From: DAIDHZ01 sp965370365
Lineage (GTDB): Bacteria > Chlamydiota > Chlamydiia > Chlamydiales > SM23-39
NCBI GenBank assembly: GCA_965370365.1
Contig: CBDUSP010000010.1
Location: 1 to 31,865, forward strand
Direction of reading: 5' to 3'
Length of the DNA stretch: 31,865 bases
Below the pieces are notes generated by a model. The model did no database searches and was not told where the DNA came from. It worked only from the letters and a program-made list of their open reading frames with translations. Below are positions 15,942 to 24,265 of the stretch, one piece after another (positions within the stretch are counted from its first letter, which is position 1; the number at the start of each line of letters is the position of its first letter). Position numbers and translations under genes: made by a program.

Positions 15942-16502
15942 ATGAAAACAAAAACAACGAAAAAAGCCGGGATTTGGATTTTCATTTTAACTCTCTTCAT
16001 GGTGCATGTATTTTTTAGATCCAATATGCATGCAGATGAGGGAGCTGTTTGGAGAGAGACACAAGCAAAGGACGGGGAATGTTGTATTGCGTTTCCAACA
16101 ACGCCTCAACTGATGAGTCAGGCGATTGATCTTCCTGAAGGAGAGCAGCTTGTGTATGATGTGTATCTGTCTCCTTTTGACACCAAAGGCGTTTTCCTTC
16201 TTTTAGTTGCGACGTACCCCTTTTCCTTAAACCAAGCACATGAAGTTGCAGGGGTAGAAGGGCTTTTAAAAGGGATCATTGGGCATCATCCAGACAATGT
16301 GCTCGTTTTTTCTGAGCTAACAGAAGTGGGTGGGCAAATGGCGATGAACTTCCTTGTCCAAAACGGGGTGAATTACTTCCGCGGGCAGGCATTTATGAAG
16401 GGAAACAAACTCTTTCTCATTGCCATGGAGGGGAAGAAAGAGTTCCTTGAAGAGAGGACGTTTCTTCGATTTGCAAGCTCCTTTCGCCTGACTAAGCCAT
16501 AA
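15942..16502 (+). CDS. Exported hypothetical protein
   Basis: The 186-residue protein has a basic start (MKTKTTKKAG) and a hydrophobic segment (IWIFILTLFMVHVFF) followed by SNMHADEG, a plausible signal peptide with cleavage after HA. The mature part contains CCIAFPTTPQLMSQ, a two-strand hairpin-like stretch and the C-terminal FLEERTFLRFASSFRL. This order (substrate-like F-P-x-x-P start, F-x-x-S-F-R end) resembles the small PsbP/Mog1-like periplasmic proteins, a structural guess only. It is the second gene of a pair with the Yip1-like gene and overlaps the convergent kinase-like gene by 11 bp. Confidence 0.65.
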   Translation: MKTKTTKKAGIWIFILTLFMVHVFFRSNMHADEGAVWRETQAKDGECCIAFPTTPQLMSQAIDLPEGEQLVYDVYLSPFDTKGVFLLLVATYPFSLNQAHEVAGVEGLLKGIIGHHPDNVLVFSELTEVGGQMAMNFLVQNGVNYFRGQAFMKGNKLFLIAMEGKKEFLEERTFLRFASSFRLTKP

Positions 16503-17721
16503 GAGGAACGTCTTCAATGTGTGCGAAATATTGCCTAGCTTTGGGCGTACGGTTTTTTTGATGTTCTTTCATGCGATCTGGGATTTTGTTGTGAGAACTA
16601 GGATCAGAGGCTAACTGGTTTACTTCTCCTTGGAAATTGGTGTCTAGTTCCATCAAACTGCCGAAAGTCCATTGGAGTAACTGGGATTGTACGAAAGATG
16701 CAATTGCATTGATTAGTGGAATTAATCCCAAGCTGCAGATGCTCAATCCAATCTTCCAATTAGACAATTTCGGTGTTACACATTTGTCGTGATCTATCTT
16801 TATTTGGTTGAAAAACTCGGTTAAGGATGTTTGTTGAGAGAAAGTCATTAAAGTAAATAAGCCAACTCTTGCGCACTTTTCAACGCTTGCTCCTCTAGGA
16901 CCAAAAAGTTGATTCCATATACCTGGCTTTTTTACGACCATCAAACCTGCTGGCTCAGTATCAATTAGGGCCAGCTTTTTGTCAGGAGTGAAGCGGATAT
17001 TTTCAAAGGAGGCATCCACAATCCCAGCCTTTTGTACTAAGGTCGATATTTTTCTAGCTGTTTCTCTCTGGTCCTCTGCATCCATATCTTCAATGGTACG
17101 GACAGTGTCTTCGACACTTAAAATATCGAGTTTTTCGCAAATAAGACAATATTTCTTACAAGGATCTGTTTCTTTATCTGAATTTGCATAAGCAACGAAC
17201 TTTTTCTTAGGGATTATCACATCAATTTTTGCAGCATGTGCAACGTTTGCAATGCGATTCGCCATCGCAACTCTTAAGAGGCTATCTTGTGCCGTGTAAT
17301 GGGCCATTTCATTTGTACTATGATTGAGCGGTCCCATTATCAATTGATCTTCTGGAACTCTTTTTGCTCCAGATTTGATGATCCATCCTTTTAAATCCTC
17401 GTGCTCTATTACGCTGTAGAAAGGAATTGTTTTACCGGTTAGAGTTTGTTTTTTGCCGAGAATCTTAAACCCATGTCTTTCGATGGGATCATTTTTTTTG
17501 GCTATCTCTGCAAAGTCATACGTTAGAGGCTCTGAAAGAACTTCTTGTACCTCGGGATCAGAGATTAATCTTTGCGCAGTTGCAGCGGCTTCAGGACTTT
17601 CTGTTTCAAGAAGATGTTTTGATACTTCTTGCTCACTCAAATCCACTGGGTCTAAATAAGTATTTGAATAATAGTATGATTTGAAGAAATCAAAAAAGCT
17701 TTGGTTCCTTACTTGCAACAT
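16492..17721 (-). CDS. Divergent protein-kinase-like protein with C-terminal hydrophobic segment
   Basis: I do not recognise a named family, but the 409-residue protein (start at 17721 chosen for the GAGG site 6 nt upstream; an ATG at 17733 is also in frame) shows the spacing of a kinase fold. GWIIKSG contains K116 in the place of the VAIK lysine; YCLICEKLDI (191-200) fits the hinge; VDASFENIRF has D236 and N241 spaced as the catalytic D and N of HRDxKxxN; LALIDTEP puts D254 in the DFG position. No glycine-rich loop is obvious. Residues 322-342 (IGLSICSLGLIPLINAIASF) are hydrophobic. A host-directed or lipid/sugar kinase role is possible, but this is inference. Confidence 0.6.
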   Translation of the reverse strand: MLQVRNQSFFDFFKSYYYSNTYLDPVDLSEQEVSKHLLETESPEAAATAQRLISDPEVQEVLSEPLTYDFAEIAKKNDPIERHGFKILGKKQTLTGKTIPFYSVIEHEDLKGWIIKSGAKRVPEDQLIMGPLNHSTNEMAHYTAQDSLLRVAMANRIANVAHAAKIDVIIPKKKFVAYANSDKETDPCKKYCLICEKLDILSVEDTVRTIEDMDAEDQRETARKISTLVQKAGIVDASFENIRFTPDKKLALIDTEPAGLMVVKKPGIWNQLFGPRGASVEKCARVGLFTLMTFSQQTSLTEFFNQIKIDHDKCVTPKLSNWKIGLSICSLGLIPLINAIASFVQSQLLQWTFGSLMELDTNFQGEVNQLASDPSSHNKIPDRMKEHQKNRTPKARQYFAHIEDVPLMA

Positions 17722-17792
17722 AATCAGCCTCAAACTTTAATTTTTTAAGTAGTTTGATGGTTAGTTCCTTTTATTGCAATGTAATATGTTTT

Positions 17793-18047
17793 TTAAACCG
17801 TAAAGGGCTCTGTTTGTGGCTTCTCGGTGGCCCCTGCAGAGAGAAGCTCGCCATTTCGTCCTTTCATGAGCTGCTCGATCTTTTTCTCCGCGGTGTTTAG
17901 GGCGACTTGGCAGCTCTGCATGAGCTTTTCTGCTTCTTCAAAGAGCTTGAGAGCTTCTTCTAGGGGAACTTTTCCGCTATTCATCAGCTCAAGGATTTTT
18001 TCAAGCCTTTCAAAAGATTTTTCATAGGAAAGATTAGTTTGTGTCAT
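17793..18047 (-). CDS. xseB: Exodeoxyribonuclease VII small subunit
   Basis: XseB binds the long XseA helices to form exonuclease VII, which degrades single-stranded DNA from both ends. The 84-residue protein has the family's helical hairpin: LSYEKSFERLEKILELMNSG, then KVPLEEALKLFEEAEKLMQ and a third helix CQVALNTAEKKIEQL. The C-terminal ~17 residues (NGELLSAGATEKPQTEPF) are disordered-looking. Its start overlaps the xseA end by 14 bp, giving translational coupling and balanced subunit supply. Confidence 0.95.
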   Translation of the reverse strand: MTQTNLSYEKSFERLEKILELMNSGKVPLEEALKLFEEAEKLMQSCQVALNTAEKKIEQLMKGRNGELLSAGATEKPQTEPFTV

Positions 18048-19305
18048 AAACGTTTACCTTAGTTGCTGTTGCATCGACTCTGCCATCGTGCAATAAAATG
18101 TTAAAAGGTTGATTTGTTTTCAGTTCCTTTGCCGAAAAAATTACGGAACCTGTGGGTGTTGTTACAAGGGAATATCCCTTTTTAAGTAAGTTTTTTGGGT
18201 TTAATGAGCGCAAATGCCCAGAGAGTGTTGCAAGCCGTTCCTTTTTTTCTCTAATTTGAGAAGAGGGATTTAAAAGCGCGAGTCTTTGCCTTGATCCATT
18301 AAGCATCTGGGATCGGTCTCCAAGCAAACGCTCCATGCTTGTATCTAGATCATTTCTCAAATCATCGAGTTGCTGCATTGGTTGCAGGAGAATGTTTTTA
18401 GGGGAGCTAAGGAGTGGGTGGCGCTTTAGAGCATCAAGGTGCTGATGGGATTGACGGATTTGATAGGTGATCCTTTGACGTAAAAAATCCCTCGTATTTT
18501 TGAGGAATTTCAACAAGTTTGTTTTTTCAGCCACGACCATTTCTGCAGCAGCAGATGGCGTTGGCGCGCGAACATCTGCAACAAAATCGGCAATTGTAAA
18601 ATCAGTTTCATGGCCGATTGCCGAGACGACGGGGATTTTTGACTCATAAATGGCTTTTGCAACAATCTCTTCGTTAAATGCCCAAAGATCTTCAATGCTA
18701 CCGCCGCCCCTCCCAACGATGAGAACATCTGCCATAGCATGGGTATTAAAGTCTTTGATCGCTTTTGCAATCTCAAGCGATGATCCCGGCCCTTGTACTT
18801 TCACCGGATTTAAAATCACGTGAAACCCGGAAAACCTCCGTGTAAGCACATTTAAAATATCTTGAATTACCGCACCTGTCGGACTTGTGATCACCCCGAT
18901 TGTTTTTGGGAATTTGGGAAGCGACTTTTTAATGCTTTTATCAAACCAGCCCCGCGCATTTAGCTCATTTTTAAGTTGCTGGAGTTTTAGAAGGAGCTCT
19001 CCTTGGCCCAAGAATTGGAGCTTGCGAATGACGATTTGATATTGGCCACGAGGCATGTAGAGGCTAAGCTCTCCCTCTGCGATCACCTGATCACCCTCTT
19101 TTGGCATCCGGTCTAAAGAGGCTGCGTTTCCTCTAAACATGACAGCTGACACTTGGGCGCCTGCATCCTTTAGACTAAAATAAAGATGACCCGATGCTTG
19201 GAGTTTGAAGTTGCTGATCTCGCCCTGGAGAGAAATCCCGCGAAATTGGGGCTCGAGAAGGCTCTTGATCGCTAGGGTAAGCTCAGATACAGAAAAAACT
19301 TTCAT
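18034..19305 (-). CDS. xseA: Exodeoxyribonuclease VII large subunit
   Basis: The catalytic subunit of exonuclease VII, 423 residues. An N-terminal OB-fold (1-100) holds ISLQGEISNFKLQASGHLYF and the GEL-SLYMPRGQYQ strand pair. The catalytic domain shows IGVITSPTGAVIQDIL (136-151), VGRGGGSIEDLWAFNEE (197-213) and SAIGHETDFTIADFVAD, the conserved D/H-containing family motifs. A long coiled-coil stretch (about 265-380) for XseB binding follows, then a C-terminal beta-rich end (LKKGYSLVTTPTGSVI). It is divergent from tpiA with a 50-bp gap, the same gene pair as in Chlamydia (recalled). Confidence 0.97.
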   Translation of the reverse strand: MKVFSVSELTLAIKSLLEPQFRGISLQGEISNFKLQASGHLYFSLKDAGAQVSAVMFRGNAASLDRMPKEGDQVIAEGELSLYMPRGQYQIVIRKLQFLGQGELLLKLQQLKNELNARGWFDKSIKKSLPKFPKTIGVITSPTGAVIQDILNVLTRRFSGFHVILNPVKVQGPGSSLEIAKAIKDFNTHAMADVLIVGRGGGSIEDLWAFNEEIVAKAIYESKIPVVSAIGHETDFTIADFVADVRAPTPSAAAEMVVAEKTNLLKFLKNTRDFLRQRITYQIRQSHQHLDALKRHPLLSSPKNILLQPMQQLDDLRNDLDTSMERLLGDRSQMLNGSRQRLALLNPSSQIREKKERLATLSGHLRSLNPKNLLKKGYSLVTTPTGSVIFSAKELKTNQPFNILLHDGRVDATATKVNVYDTN

Positions 19306-19355
19306 GATAAATAGTTTGCCAGAATACGTAATTCAAGAGTAGAATCTTCTTCAAT

Positions 19356-20114
19356 ATGGCACGAAAGATTTACGCAATTGGTAACTGGAAGATGTACAAG
19401 ACCGCAAGGGAAGCAACTGACTACATCGAGCACCTTCTTCCTCTTGTTAAAAACTGCGAACCAAGTATTTATTTGAGTGTTCCGTTTACTTCGATAGCCT
19501 CTGCAAGCACGTTTGCAAAAAACACAAATGTCGTCATTGGCGCTCAGAACATGAATGATGTTCGAGAAGGAGCTTTTACTGGCGAGATTGCAGGTCTTAT
19601 GCTTAAAGAGGCGGGCGCTGAGTTTGTTCTTCTCGGCCACTCTGAAAGAAGACAGATTTTTGGAGAGACGGACGCGCTTATTCATCGAAAACTAATTCGC
19701 GCTTTTCAAGATGATATTCAGCCGATTCTATGCGTTGGAGAAACTCTAGAAGAAAGGGACTCCGGGAAGATGGAAGAGGTGCTTACAGTTCAGATTACAG
19801 CGGCTCTAGATGGCGTTCCAAAGGAAGAGACTTCTCGTCTTATCTTAGCTTACGAGCCTGTTTGGGCCATCGGAACAGGAAGGGCTGCGACAGCTGAGAT
19901 GGCTGAAGAGGCGCATGCATTTTGCAGATCTGTACTTGCAAAAATCCTTGGTAAAAAAGCCTCTGGAGAAATCTCGATTGTCTATGGAGGATCTGTGAAA
20001 GTGGAAAATTCCTCCGAGATTATTGCCCAAAAAAATGTGGATGGAGTCTTGGTTGGCGGGGCTTCTTTAGATCCAAAAACTTTTGCCAAAATTGCCATTA
20101 AACTTGGAAATTAA
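19356..20114 (+). CDS. tpiA: Triosephosphate isomerase
   Basis: TPI interconverts dihydroxyacetone phosphate and glyceraldehyde 3-phosphate. The 252-residue protein has all catalytic parts: N10 and K12 in IGNWKMYK, the electrophilic H95 in LLGHSERRQ, and base E167 in AYEPVWAIGTGRAA, which also forms the start of the flexible loop 6. The C-terminal phosphate-binding motifs IVYGGSVK and VDGVLVGGASL are intact. The stop is followed at once by the secG ATG, so the two genes are co-translated. Confidence 0.98.
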   Translation: MARKIYAIGNWKMYKTAREATDYIEHLLPLVKNCEPSIYLSVPFTSIASASTFAKNTNVVIGAQNMNDVREGAFTGEIAGLMLKEAGAEFVLLGHSERRQIFGETDALIHRKLIRAFQDDIQPILCVGETLEERDSGKMEEVLTVQITAALDGVPKEETSRLILAYEPVWAIGTGRAATAEMAEEAHAFCRSVLAKILGKKASGEISIVYGGSVKVENSSEIIAQKNVDGVLVGGASLDPKTFAKIAIKLGN

Positions 20115-20411
20115 ATGACTGCTCTGTTTTACGTATTTTTGTTTTTATTTTTACTTTTGTGTGTCCTTCTTTGTTTTGTTGTTTTGGTTCAAGAAGCAAA
20201 GAGCTTAGGTCTTGGGGCCTCGTTTGGAGGGGATTCAGGAGATTCTCTTTTTGGAACGTCTACAGCGGAAGTTCTGAAGAAATTCACAGGGTATCTAGCC
20301 GTTATCTTTTTAGCGGGATCCTTTCTTTTTTCATGTTGGACGTCTTCTCTTGGAAGACGCGCAAGTCATTCTGTTCCCGCTGTGCAGGTCGAGACTTCCC
20401 AGCAAAATTAA
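20115..20411 (+). CDS. secG: Preprotein translocase subunit SecG
   Basis: SecG is the small membrane subunit that assists SecYE and SecA in protein export. The 98-residue protein has two transmembrane helices (FLFLFLLLCVLLCFVVLVQ and the YLAVIFLAGSFLFSCW region) joined by the family loop containing VLVQEAKSLGLGASFGG and the LFGTSTAEVLKKFT motif with conserved G, F-G and T. Its ATG directly follows the tpiA stop. The C-terminal tail is polar and variable, as usual. Confidence 0.93.
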   Translation: MTALFYVFLFLFLLLCVLLCFVVLVQEAKSLGLGASFGGDSGDSLFGTSTAEVLKKFTGYLAVIFLAGSFLFSCWTSSLGRRASHSVPAVQVETSQQN

Positions 20412-20419
20412 AATTTGTT

Positions 20420-20447
20420 TTGAAAAATAATCTCTAACCGGTATCTT
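20420..20447 (+). promoter_or_regulatory. Candidate promoter of the IHF/HU-type gene
   Basis: TTGAAA (20420-20425) and TATCTT (20442-20447) are 16 bp apart. A small hairpin (TTTGGAG at 20468-20474 with CTCCAAA at 20484-20490) lies in the leader before the ribosome-binding site AAGGAG. The 116-bp gap after secG supports a separate promoter. Confidence 0.4.
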
Positions 20448-20527
20448 GGGGTTCGTGAACCTGTTTATTTGGAGGAGCATACGCTCCAAACCAAGCAAAC
20501 AAGAAGTGAATTTAAGGAGCTCAAGAT

Positions 20528-20815
20528 ATGGATACCGTCACAAAGAAGAAATTGATCCAAGCAATTTCTCAGGCAAAAGGGCTACATCCAAACGATGTAC
20601 GCAATGTGATTCAGGCATTTTTAGATGAAATGACGGAATCTTTAGCTCAAGGAAATCGGCTAGAGTTTCGCGATTTCGGTGTCTTTGAAATCGTAGAGAG
20701 AAAGCAAAAAATTGGACGTAACCCAAAGAACGCGAGTGTTCCAATTGTGATTCCTGCGCGCAAAGCTGTGAAGTTTACTCCCGGAAAGAAAATGAAGGAG
20801 CTCATCGAAAGGTGA
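20528..20815 (+). CDS. ihfA: HU/IHF-family DNA-binding protein, chlamydial IhfA type
   Basis: The 95-residue protein is an HU/IHF protein that bends DNA and compacts the chromosome. It shows the N-terminal helices (MDTVTKKKLIQAIS, DVRNVIQAFLDEMTESLA), the core LEFRDFGVFEIVERK, and the arm with the intercalating proline context IGRNPKNASVPIVIPARKAV, ending in FTPGKKMKELI. From memory it closely resembles chlamydial CT267 (IhfA/HimD), including RNPKNA and VKFTPGK. It has a strong AAGGAG site. It is followed after 4 bp by a gene of unknown role in what looks like an operon. Confidence 0.95.
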   Translation: MDTVTKKKLIQAISQAKGLHPNDVRNVIQAFLDEMTESLAQGNRLEFRDFGVFEIVERKQKIGRNPKNASVPIVIPARKAVKFTPGKKMKELIER

Positions 20816-20819
20816 TTTG

Positions 20820-21812
20820 ATGAAAGAATTTCCTCAAGAAGTTGGAGCTTATTTGCAAGAGCTTAAAGGAGCTTGGGCAGATTCCACTTCCTTAAGGAAG
20901 AAGATTCTTCCAGATTCTCTTTTAAATCACCCTCTGCGCTTTTCTCATCCGCTCTCTCAGGCGCTTATCTCTCCGGGGCAGCGCCCCTTAAGACTCGAGG
21001 GACTCTCTATGAGCGAGCTCTGTCAGTTAGCGCTTCTTCGATCTCCGTTTGATGAAGGGGCTCTTGCAAGGACGCTTCTTCCGTTTCATGAGTTTCCAAC
21101 TCTTTGGAGCTATGAGGATAGCTACGTCCCACTCGAAACAAAGCATTCTATTGATCTTTTGCTTCATGCTTTTGGAAAGAAGGATAGCTTACCAGAGAAT
21201 CCGTCTCCTTATTTTCAAGCGCTGGCAAAGAGCGCTTCTATAAAAGAGGGAAGTGTATCGGAGTTATTCCTTGCAAAGCGGCTCGATTTTGGAACCATCT
21301 CAAGCGCGTTTGTTTCTCAAGGGAAAGGGGTGTCTCTTGGAGCGATGAAGAGTGGGCAGGTTGAGATTCCTGCTTTTGGTCCTCAATTGCATCCCTTGAA
21401 TGACTCTAAACTTTTTGGTGTGGATCTAGTGGAAAGCTCTACGTGGGCATTCATGTCGGCGGAGAAAGAAATCTGGTTTGAACACACGCCACTTTCTTCT
21501 GGTAAAGGATTTGAGACGCGGTTTTTTGGACTCACTCCAAAAAAGGCCGTTTCCTTTGTTTTCTATATTAAAGCTCAAATAGCGAAGATTAATGATGAGC
21601 TTTTCCTTCCAAAAACGCTAAAGCGGTTTTCCAAAGAGGCAGATCGGATCACTTTTGAAAAACAAGGGTCTTCTCTCTCTATAACGAGCACATCTATCTG
21701 CAAAGTTGAACTGATTCCTCTAGCAGGTGAAGGGAGCTTTTGGGATAGCGACTTTTTACTCGCCTTTGAGGTTCCAAGCTTTGATGGACGACTCGGATTT
21801 CAATTCACTTGA
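20820..21812 (+). CDS. Hypothetical protein downstream of ihfA
   Basis: The 330-residue protein has no signal peptide, membrane segment or catalytic motif that I recognise. It seems soluble and mixed in structure; the second half is beta-rich with repeated aromatic residues (WAFMSAEKEIWFEHTPL, AVSFVFYIKAQIAKI). The start is the ATG at 20820 (an in-frame TTG at 20817 directly precedes it), four bases after the ihfA stop, so the pair is coupled. In Chlamydia the gene beside ihfA (CT266) is also a conserved protein of unknown function; orthology is likely from position but untested. It overlaps the next, convergent gene by 13 bp. Confidence 0.75.
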   Translation: MKEFPQEVGAYLQELKGAWADSTSLRKKILPDSLLNHPLRFSHPLSQALISPGQRPLRLEGLSMSELCQLALLRSPFDEGALARTLLPFHEFPTLWSYEDSYVPLETKHSIDLLLHAFGKKDSLPENPSPYFQALAKSASIKEGSVSELFLAKRLDFGTISSAFVSQGKGVSLGAMKSGQVEIPAFGPQLHPLNDSKLFGVDLVESSTWAFMSAEKEIWFEHTPLSSGKGFETRFFGLTPKKAVSFVFYIKAQIAKINDELFLPKTLKRFSKEADRITFEKQGSSLSITSTSICKVELIPLAGEGSFWDSDFLLAFEVPSFDGRLGFQFT

Positions 21813-22549
21813 TCGAGAGCGGGTGTTCTCGGGGCTTTACGAAGAGGCGAAGGGAGATTTTTTCCGCTGTCAATAACGCGGAGCTTTCCTGTGATATGGG
21901 AACTTTCTACCTCGATCCAAATTGGCAGAGGGATTTTGAGCTCATGATCAAAATAGAACGTCACTTGTCTTCCCCCAAACTCAGATCCATCCTCCGGCCA
22001 AGAAGTTTCAAACACATCGAACCCAGAAGATTCGACTTTTTCCCCCTCGAAGATAAAGGGGGGATTCCAAACTTTTCGAAAATCAGCTTCTCCTTCCATA
22101 GGAGGGGGACCGACTCTACGCCTGTTTTCAAGAGACACTTGCCTTAGAGGTCGTGTAAGTAAGGTGGCAAGAAGGCTTTCTTTCTGAGAGAGTTGGATAT
22201 GAGCGCTTCTAGAAAAGGAATAACACTCGAGAATCTCCCCATCTTCAAGAGAGATCTCGATAAGCGACCAAGAACTATGTCCGGGGGCCCTGTTTTTTAA
22301 CCACTCTTCCCAGGACACTTTATTCCGATCGGGGAGATTTTTAATCGGCCCAGAGATTTCCTCGAGGATAATTGTTTTTGGATCTGAGGCGCGAACCCGG
22401 ATCAGGGTAAATACCTTCATACTCTCCGCGACAATATAGTCCCCCTCTTGTGTCTTTAAGAGAAACTCTTGCAGACAAAGGGGGCTCTCTTTGCCGTAAC
22501 TCACTGAGATACAAAGGAAAAAAATAATGAGAAAAGTGGTTTTGCGCAT
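21800..22549 (-). CDS. Exported hypothetical protein
   Basis: The 249-residue protein has a clear signal peptide, MRKTTFLIIFFLCISVSYGK, with cleavage likely after SYG. The mature part is soluble and beta-rich, with LRQVSLENRRRVGPPPMEGE and a later segment VTFYFDHELKIPLPIWIEVE, and ends in a basic, proline-containing tail. This suggests a periplasmic or secreted protein that might bind a lipid or polymer, but no family is recognised. It lies downstream of the remnant tail of der on the same strand, with a gap of 48 bp. Confidence 0.65.
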   Translation of the reverse strand: MRKTTFLIIFFLCISVSYGKESPLCLQEFLLKTQEGDYIVAESMKVFTLIRVRASDPKTIILEEISGPIKNLPDRNKVSWEEWLKNRAPGHSSWSLIEISLEDGEILECYSFSRSAHIQLSQKESLLATLLTRPLRQVSLENRRRVGPPPMEGEADFRKVWNPPFIFEGEKVESSGFDVFETSWPEDGSEFGGRQVTFYFDHELKIPLPIWIEVESSHITGKLRVIDSGKNLPSPLRKAPRTPALDQVN

Positions 22550-22597
22550 AAAATAATTATCTCATATACCAATATTTATGGGAATGCTATGCGAGAA

Positions 22598-22690
22598 TTA
22601 TATGCAGGATTTGTCGTGAAGCGGTTTTTTTTTATTCCCCTGGCCATGTTTATGGTGCTTTGGGGGCAATTTCTTTTTTCCTCTCATGGA
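22598..22690 (-). pseudogene. der: Detached 3' tail of der beyond the inverted-repeat insertion
   Basis: On the minus strand, the bases just beyond the inverted repeat still read in frame as a basic tail (starting SMRGKKKLPPKHHKHGQGN and ending PLHDKSCI, then TAA). Taking out 157 bp joins this frame exactly to the der frame at a TAT codon present on both sides, giving a 482-residue Der. Basic C-terminal tails after the KH domain are normal in Der. The tail is now cut off by a stop codon supplied by the element. Confidence 0.75.
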
Positions 22691-22849
22691 ATACCACTTA
22701 TAAAAAATAACTTCATATTTGAGCGCGTCAAAGCGCCAAATTTGGACGATCGCAAGTGGTATTGTATTGATAATACTCAGCCACTTGCGATCGTCCAAAT
22801 TTGGCGCTTTGACGCGCTCAAATATGAAGTTCTTTTTTATAAGTGGTAT
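22691..22849. mobile_element. MITE-like inverted-repeat element inserted in the 3' end of der
   Basis: Arms 22691-22759 and 22781-22849 are 69 bp each and complementary in 68 positions, around a 21-bp loop that itself has a small GTATT/AATAC stem. The ends read ATACCACTTATAA. A TAT (containing TA) is found at both junctions, fitting TA-target insertion as for IS630/Tc1-type elements. There is no transposase gene inside. The whole piece could fold into one long hairpin in the der transcript. Confidence 0.85.
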
Positions 22850-24191
22850 AACTGTGTTGCTTGAATTCTCGCGACTCTCGTGTTGTCTTTCCTTTCCCTC
22901 GAAGATCGAAAAACAGAGGAGCTCCTGGAAAGGAAAAGGTGTCGCGAAGTGAGTTGATAAGATACTTTTTATAGGTCGCAAGCATCAGTTCCGGCTTGTT
23001 CACAAACAGAACAAAGCGCGGTGGGTTGGTACTGGTTTGCGATAGATAATAAATCCTCAAGCGTCTTCCCTGAATCATTGGCGGATGACATTTTTGCAAA
23101 CATCTCCCGATAAATTTATTCAAAACACCCGTCCCGATTCTTTGGCGCCTTGCAGCATAAACTTCTCTTATAATTGGAAGAACTTTTCCCACATTACGAT
23201 TATTGAGTGCAGACATAAACACGGTTGGACAGTGCGCTAAAAAGGGAACAGATTCGCGCACACCGCGCGCCGCATGCTCCATCCGTAAATCTTTGACCAA
23301 GTCCCACTTGTTAAAAAGGATGATACAGCTCTTTCCCATCGCCTCAATATCAGAGGCAATGCGCATCTCTTGGGTCGTAAACCCTTCAAAAGAATCTAAA
23401 ATGAGAAGACAGACATCCGCTCTTCGAATCGCCCCTTCCGTGCGAATCGCAGCAAACTTATCAACAACTTCCTTTTCTGCCTTCTTCCTACGAATTCCAG
23501 CTGTGTCGATTAAAAGATATTTTTGTCCCTCGTTTTCATAGAGAGTATCAAGGGCATCCCGTGTTGTTCCTGCAATCGGACTCACAATCGAGCGCTTTTC
23601 CTCTAAGAGCTGATTCAGCAGGGTCGATTTCCCCACATTCGGTCTGCCCACAATCGCAACGCGAATCGTATCTTCAGGCACCGAGGGTTCTTCTGCTTCT
23701 TTTACTTGCTCTAAAACGGCTTCCAAGAGCTCTACAATATTGTTCCCCTGCAAAGCAGAAACGCCGAAAATACCGTTAACCCCTAGAGAGTAAAAGGGAT
23801 ACACTTTATCATCATCTTTTTGGGTGTCGATCTTATTGACAGCGAGAAATATTGGTTTTTTTGATTTTTGAAGTTTTTTAGCGACTTCTTCATCGTAAAG
23901 ATTGATTCCAGCCTTGCCATCGACAACCAAAATGATGACATCAGCCTCGTCAATTGCTACTTCTGCTTGCTTTTTAACCAATTCCGCGAAGGGGATTTTT
24001 CCTGAAAAGTCGATTCCGCCGGTATCAATCAAAAGAAAATTACGACCAAAGAGCTCGGCTTCGCAGTAGAGGCGATCGCGCGTAATCCCTTCTTGCTCAT
24101 CGACAATGGAGATCCGCTTTTGACAGATTCTATTAAAAAGGGCCGATTTCCCCACATTGGGGCGGCCTACTAGTGCAATTTTTGGTAGCAT
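22818..24191 (-). CDS. der: Ribosome-assembly GTPase Der (EngA), C-terminus altered by an insertion
   Basis: Der is an essential double GTPase needed for 50S ribosome maturation. Counted from the ATG at 24191 (one four codons upstream, 24203, is also open): G1 GRPNVGKS at 9-16, DTGG 56-59, NKID 119-122; second GTPase G1 182-189, DTAG 229-232, NKWD 294-297; a KH-like domain covers about 350-440. Everything up to LFFDLRGKGKTTRES looks intact. The last nine residues (TTYKKELHI) and the stop come from the inverted-repeat element, so the original basic tail of ~34 residues is lost. The core should still work, since the KH domain is complete. Confidence 0.95.
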   Translation of the reverse strand: MLPKIALVGRPNVGKSALFNRICQKRISIVDEQEGITRDRLYCEAELFGRNFLLIDTGGIDFSGKIPFAELVKKQAEVAIDEADVIILVVDGKAGINLYDEEVAKKLQKSKKPIFLAVNKIDTQKDDDKVYPFYSLGVNGIFGVSALQGNNIVELLEAVLEQVKEAEEPSVPEDTIRVAIVGRPNVGKSTLLNQLLEEKRSIVSPIAGTTRDALDTLYENEGQKYLLIDTAGIRRKKAEKEVVDKFAAIRTEGAIRRADVCLLILDSFEGFTTQEMRIASDIEAMGKSCIILFNKWDLVKDLRMEHAARGVRESVPFLAHCPTVFMSALNNRNVGKVLPIIREVYAARRQRIGTGVLNKFIGRCLQKCHPPMIQGRRLRIYYLSQTSTNPPRFVLFVNKPELMLATYKKYLINSLRDTFSFPGAPLFFDLRGKGKTTRESREFKQHSYTTYKKELHI

Positions 24192-24265
24192 GACGCAGGA
24201 CATTGTACAGCAATTAAGGCTTATTTGGTATTGGTTTATCTGGTAAAAGACAAGAAGTGGTTTCT

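Noticed and set aside
22589..22864. Plus-strand reading frame across the inverted repeat
   Set aside because: It reads the antisense of the der tail and then the element arms; it is a product of the palindrome and shows no protein family features.
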